A stretch of 8,800 nucleotides of DNA from CAZNQW01 sp964575225 (lineage in GTDB: Bacteria; Chloroflexota; Anaerolineae; JAAYZQ01): NCBI GenBank assembly GCA_964575225.1, contig CAZNQW010000165.1, positions 1 to 8,800 on the forward strand, written 5' to 3'. The notes under the pieces were generated by a model. It did not search any database. It saw nothing but the letters and a program-made list of their open reading frames with translations, and was not told where the DNA came from. The first letter of the stretch is position 1, and every line of letters begins with the position of its first letter. A program made the position numbers and the translations under genes. This document shows positions 6,112 to 8,800 of the stretch, piece after piece.

Positions 6112-7164
6112 ATGGACTTTAGTTTTCTAGACGATTGGGCCGAAGAAGAGGCTCCAGCCCTCGATCAGGTGGGCGAAGGGTATCGAAACATCTGGGTGAT
6201 GGCCGAAGCCACCGAAGAGGCCGTCCTACCCCCTTCCCTGGCTGCTTTGGGGCAGGCCCGCGAACTGGCCGACCAATTCGGGATCTATGTCTTTGGCCTC
6301 CTGATCGGCTCCGGGGTCGAGGCCCAAGCTCAGGAGATCATCGCTTATGGGGCAGACCGTGTCCTGGTGGTCGATGACCCCCTCCTGGCCGACTATCAGC
6401 CCGAGCGTTATGTCCACATCTTGGCCGACCTGGTGAGCCAGTACCGGCCCGAGATCCTGCTGATGGCTGCCACGCCCCTGGGCAATGATCTGGCTCCCCG
6501 TCTGGCCCAACAGCTCGATACCGGGCTTCTCAGCCACTGCATCCGCCTCGACGCCGACATGTCCGAACGGCTGTTGCTGGGCACGGTTCCCGTCTTTGGC
6601 GGCGAAATGCACCACACCCTCGCTTGTCCCCAAGCTCGTCCGCAGATCGCCACCCTCCTGCCCGGCTCCTGTGCGGTGCCCTACCCCGACTCGAGCCGCT
6701 CGGGCCAGATCGAGTCGCTATTGGTCGATCTGACTGGCGTTCCGCCCAGCCTCACCTGGATCGAACGAGATTCCGACTTTGCGCCACCCGAGCCGTCGCT
6801 GGCTCACGCCCCTGTGGTCGTTGCTGCCGGACGGGGCATGGGAGACGCGGCCGGGTTTGCCCTCGTCGAAAAGCTAGCCCACCGACTGGGCGGCAATGTG
6901 GCAGGGTCGCGGGGCGCCCTGGACGAAGGCTGGATTCAGGAAGAGCAGATCGTCGGTGTGGCGGGCCAAACCGTCGCCCCCGCTCTCTACATCGCCTGCG
7001 GGGTATCGGGCGACATCTACCACACCTTTGGCGCCAGGCAGGCCCAGTTTCTGGTGGCCATCAACCCCGACCCCGAGGCACCCATCCACAAGATGGCCAA
7101 CATGGCTGTCCTTGGCGACGCCCGCCAGGTGATCCCCGCCATGCTCGAAGCGCTGGAAACCTAG
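6112..7164 (+). CDS. etfA: Electron transfer flavoprotein, alpha subunit (350 aa)
   Basis: The alpha subunit carries the FAD-binding domain of ETF. Residues 26-36 (NIWVMAEATEE) are the usual start of the N-terminal domain; before them lies an acidic extension of about 25 residues with eight Asp/Glu and one Arg. The middle contains the RPQIATLLPG segment (176-185). The FAD domain has VVVAAGRGMG (235-244), GSRGALDEGW (265-274) with Arg267, then VAPALYIACGVSGDIYHTFG (288-307) with Ser299 and His304, and FLVAINPDPEAPIHKMAN (313-330). Against human ETFA these align without gaps at a constant offset of 18. On that alignment the FAD-contacting Gln262, Gln265 and Thr266 correspond to Ile280, Val283 and Ala284 here. 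Start: AGGAGG at 6101-6106, 5 nt upstream. It is the last gene before the terminator. Confidence 0.93.
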   Translation: MDFSFLDDWAEEEAPALDQVGEGYRNIWVMAEATEEAVLPPSLAALGQARELADQFGIYVFGLLIGSGVEAQAQEIIAYGADRVLVVDDPLLADYQPERYVHILADLVSQYRPEILLMAATPLGNDLAPRLAQQLDTGLLSHCIRLDADMSERLLLGTVPVFGGEMHHTLACPQARPQIATLLPGSCAVPYPDSSRSGQIESLLVDLTGVPPSLTWIERDSDFAPPEPSLAHAPVVVAAGRGMGDAAGFALVEKLAHRLGGNVAGSRGALDEGWIQEEQIVGVAGQTVAPALYIACGVSGDIYHTFGARQAQFLVAINPDPEAPIHKMANMAVLGDARQVIPAMLEALET

Positions 7165-7193
7165 ACCCAGCCTCGACCGATACACCAGACCAT

Positions 7194-7238
7194 CTACCCG
7201 GCGGGGATCGTCCTGATCCCCGCCGGGTAGGTTTGTGT
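7194..7238 (+). terminator. Intrinsic terminator of the beta-oxidation/ETF operon
   Basis: CTACCCGGCGGGGATC (7194-7209) and GATCCCCGCCGGGTAG (7215-7230) form a perfect 16-bp stem with a 5-nt loop, 29 nt after the etfA stop. A modest T-rich run (GTTTGTGT, 7231-7238) follows, consistent with a rho-independent terminator on the + strand. The stem is unusually long and perfect, while the T-tract is weak. Confidence 0.85.
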
Positions 7239-7277
7239 GCGTTTCAGCGTTCTGGGTGACTTGGCCCCCCGCTGGAA

Positions 7278-7340
7278 GCCCCCGTCTCGGGGGCATTACG
7301 CGCGGATTCCTGGTGTCCATGCCGCCCCCGAGACGAGGGC
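7278..7340. repeat. GC-rich inverted repeat with self-complementary arms
   Basis: The left arm GCCCCCGTCTCGGGGGC (7278-7294) and right arm GCCCCCGAGACGAGGGC (7324-7340) are inverted copies with one mismatch in 17, separated by 29 nt. The left arm alone forms a 7-bp hairpin with a 3-nt loop. The right arm can instead pair internally with the bases after it (CCGAG 7328-7332 with CTCGG 7340-7344). The long hairpin and the two small ones are mutually exclusive. No T-tract follows. It could be a second termination or leader structure, or a palindromic repeat of a family found elsewhere in the genome. Confidence 0.6.
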
Positions 7341-7521
7341 TCGGAGCATTCTTCTGCTACCAACCATCATCCAGAAATCTGAAATAGGTCCTAATGACCC
7401 ACCGATCCGAACTTGCGCTTTGGCCTCCTTTCTGGTACCATCTTTCTGGGACGCGATGCTCGCACCCGGCAGTATATGCGTTACCATCGATCCCAGCGCT
7501 CAGCTCAGGAGTGACGCCAAT

Positions 7522-7528
7522 AGAAGGG
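7522..7528 (+). promoter_or_regulatory. Shine-Dalgarno site supporting the TTG start at 7536
   Basis: AGAAGGG lies 7 nt before the TTG at 7536. The frame has a stop (TAG) at 7521-7523, so TTG is the only usable start before residue 23, and the residues between belong to the family's first strand. Confidence 0.55.
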
Positions 7529-7535
7529 TACCGCC

Positions 7536-8201
7536 TTGCGCGCCAAAATCATTGCCTGTCAGACGGTCGGGGAAGAGCTGATCCATCTCCTCCCCGAGGG
7601 CATGCCGTATACCTTTCTGGAATTCGGCCTGCATCAGACTCCGGAAAAGTTGCATCTGGCCCTGCAAGCCGAGATCGATCGCACCGCCGACGAATTCGAC
7701 ACCCTGCTGTTCGGCTATGGCATGTGCTGCAAAGGCACCGTCGGCCTCCATTCCCGTCGCTTCCGCCTGGTCATCCCCCGCGTGGACGACTGCATCGCCC
7801 TCTTTTTGGGCTCGCAGGAAGAGTACCGCCGCCAATGCCGTCTGGCGCCCGGCACCTTTTTCCTCACCAAGGGTTGGATCGAATGTGGCGACGACCCCTA
7901 CACCGAATACCGCAAGCTGTGCAAAAAGTATGGCGAGGAAAAGGCCATGCGCATCGAAAAGAGGTTCATTGCCAACTATACCCGCCTGGCTTTGATCGAA
8001 ACCGGCAACCACAACCTGGCAACCAGCCGAAAATACGCCGCCATGCAGGCCGAGTTCTTTGGGCTGACCCTGGAAGAGATCCCCGGCTCCAACCGATTGC
8101 TGCACAAGCTGCTCTACGGCCCCTGGGATCAGGCCGTCATCGTCGTCGAGCCGGGCACGACAGTGGGATACGAACAGTTTCTTCCCGGTTGGCCCGGATG
8201 A
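7536..8201 (+). CDS. DUF1638 family protein, cysteine-rich (221 aa), TTG start
   Basis: The sequence fits the uncharacterised DUF1638 family (PF07796) as I know it. Its features are an N-terminal strand with a cysteine (AKIIACQTVGEEL, 3-15), then LLFGYGMCCKGTVGL (57-71), VIPRVDDCIALFLGSQEEY (79-97), PGTFFLTKGWIEC (105-117) and a C-terminal strand VIVVEPGT (201-208). There are seven cysteines (8, 64, 65, 86, 101, 117, 129), several in the conserved blocks together with acidic and histidine residues. That could allow metal or cofactor binding, but no function is established. Members are known from methanogens and anaerobic bacteria, often near corrinoid methyltransferase genes; none is visible here. 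There is no signal peptide or membrane segment, so it is probably cytoplasmic. It is separated from the oxidation operon by a strong terminator and likely shares a transcript with the following gene, 28 nt away. Confidence 0.78.
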   Translation: MRAKIIACQTVGEELIHLLPEGMPYTFLEFGLHQTPEKLHLALQAEIDRTADEFDTLLFGYGMCCKGTVGLHSRRFRLVIPRVDDCIALFLGSQEEYRRQCRLAPGTFFLTKGWIECGDDPYTEYRKLCKKYGEEKAMRIEKRFIANYTRLALIETGNHNLATSRKYAAMQAEFFGLTLEEIPGSNRLLHKLLYGPWDQAVIVVEPGTTVGYEQFLPGWPG

Positions 8202-8229
8202 GCTCCGCGCCCAAAGGAAATCTTGGCCC

Positions 8230-8800
8230 ATGTCCCTTCCAGATCCTGATCGCCTTTCCGCCTTCCGACTCACCAACCAACACCTCGCAGCCCGACTGCC
8301 AGCCGGTTCGCTGACGACTGCTGCAGCCTGCGCCATTCAGAACACCCCACCCGGCTCGGCGGCGCTGGCTCTCCATGCCCGCGTGGAGGACCTCACCCCG
8401 GCCCAAATCGAGCAAGAGCTGATCGGCGGCAAGACACTGCTGCAAGCCTGGAGTCTCAGGGCCGCACCCCACCTCTTTTCCACGGCCGATGCTGCCCCCT
8501 TCACCCTCGGCCTGCTCCCCGCCGATGAAGCGTCGCTGCGCCATTTTGTGCGTGGCGCCGAGCCTGCCCTGGACCAAATCGGCATCCACGCCACCGAAAT
8601 CCTCGAGCTTGTTGGCGTAGCTTTGGAGGGGGAACTCGACGGCCGCGAGCTAACCAAAGATGCCCTCGGAATCGCCCTGGCGGCCCACCTTGCGCCCCGG
8701 CTGAGCCCCACCCAAGCCGCGGCCTGGCAATCGCCCTCGCCCTATGCGGCCACGCAGACCCTGGGCGAATCGGTGGTTCGGTTCTTTCTGCCCCTGGCCG
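8230..8800 (+). CDS. Winged-helix DNA-binding domain protein (HTH_42/AlkZ-like), 3' truncated
   Basis: The first 190 codons of a gene that runs off the window with no stop. The product starts MSLPDPDRLSAFRLTNQHL. It then has ACAIQNTPPGSAALALHARV (about 33-52), LTPAQIEQELIGGKTLLQAWSLRAAPHLFS (about 55-84) and a GELDGRELTKDAL stretch (about 133-145). This order (RLTxQxLA, an AVQ-type block followed by PG and ALxLR, a helix, then a K/R-T-W-x-x-RGTxHL-type block) is that of the winged-helix family PF06224, which includes the DNA glycosylase AlkZ/YcaQ. In glycosylase members the block carries a Q-x-Q motif; here it reads Q-N-T, so the second Gln is replaced. AAAGGAA at about 8213-8219 lies roughly 10 nt upstream. 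DNA binding is likely; glycosylase activity is doubtful. Confidence 0.75.
   Translation, partial: MSLPDPDRLSAFRLTNQHLAARLPAGSLTTAAACAIQNTPPGSAALALHARVEDLTPAQIEQELIGGKTLLQAWSLRAAPHLFSTADAAPFTLGLLPADEASLRHFVRGAEPALDQIGIHATEILELVGVALEGELDGRELTKDALGIALAAHLAPRLSPTQAAAWQSPSPYAATQTLGESVVRFFLPLA

Larger units (their letters stand above)
7231..7535. other. Non-coding region between terminator and DUF1638 gene
   Basis: About 300 nt with no gene I can support. It holds the inverted repeat at 7278-7340 and a weak promoter-like pair (TTGCGC at 7413-7418, 17-nt spacer, TACCAT at 7436-7441). Between about 7345 and 7500 it is less GC-rich than its surroundings, as upstream regulatory regions often are. A promoter for the downstream genes is expected here because the operon before it is terminated, but I cannot fix its position. 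Confidence 0.5.

Noticed and set aside
7387..7399. Short palindrome GGTC-CTAAT-GACC as a possible operator
   Set aside because: Four-base half-sites are too short to support an operator without a known regulator or a second copy.
7413..7441. Promoter-like TTGCGC, 17-nt spacer, TACCAT upstream of the DUF1638 gene
   Set aside because: Only three of six and four of six consensus matches; chance pairs of this quality are common. Kept as a note in the region entry, not as a promoter.
7394..8314. 306-codon + strand frame overlapping the DUF1638 gene
   Set aside because: The product is rich in Arg, Pro and His as expected from an out-of-frame reading, and lacks a ribosome site. The DUF1638 frame explains the region.
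8198..8314. ATGA overlap at the DUF1638 stop suggesting a translationally coupled next gene
   Set aside because: The frame opened by this ATG stops after 38 codons and has no family match. The winged-helix gene starts at 8230 in another frame.
7500..8336. 278-codon minus-strand frame opposite the DUF1638 gene
   Set aside because: It shows no recognisable motif, while the + strand product fits a known family. The frame is a compositional shadow.
1..8800. CRISPR arrays, insertion sequences, tRNA or rRNA genes, defence genes
   Set aside because: No regularly spaced direct repeats, transposase or integrase motifs, RNA gene signatures or defence-type domains were seen on either strand.

Overview
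This window is bacterial DNA. It is GC-rich (I estimate roughly 60%), densely packed, and every gene I can support lies on the + strand. Most starts have strong purine-rich Shine-Dalgarno sites (AGGAGG or AAAGGAG). The gene content suggests an anaerobic or facultative fatty-acid-oxidising bacterium. A DUF1638 protein beside a winged-helix (HTH_42-type) protein would fit Chloroflexota or Desulfobacterota, but no phylogenetic marker gene is present, so this is only a guess.

Region 1 (about 1-7164) is one co-directional fatty acyl-CoA oxidation operon, cut at its 5' end. In order it holds the C-terminal third of a thiolase, an 86-residue uncharacterised protein, a two-domain 3-hydroxyacyl-CoA dehydrogenase, an enoyl-CoA hydratase, two different acyl-CoA dehydrogenases, and the two electron transfer flavoprotein subunits (EtfB, EtfA). 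The dehydrogenases make the 2-enoyl-CoA and pass electrons to EtfBA. The hydratase and hydroxyacyl-CoA dehydrogenase carry out the next two steps, and the thiolase cleaves off acetyl-CoA. The same set run backwards is the classical butyryl-CoA route, so direction cannot be read from gene content alone. Gaps are short (10-77 nt) except for 192 nt before the first acyl-CoA dehydrogenase. The operon ends at a perfect 16-bp-stem hairpin at 7194-7230.

Region 2 (7165-7535) is a 371-nt non-coding stretch with that terminator and a second, GC-rich inverted repeat (7278-7340) whose arms can form alternative hairpins. I see no convincing promoter.

Region 3 (7536-8800) holds a cysteine-rich DUF1638-family protein with a TTG start and, 28 nt downstream, the first 190 codons of a winged-helix DNA-binding domain (HTH_42/AlkZ-like) protein that runs off the window.

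I do not see a clearly new biological system such as a defence island, CRISPR array or mobile element. The observations most worth a second look are residue changes in the flavin sites of EtfA and of the first acyl-CoA dehydrogenase, the small conserved-looking protein inside the operon, and the structured DNA between the two gene groups.
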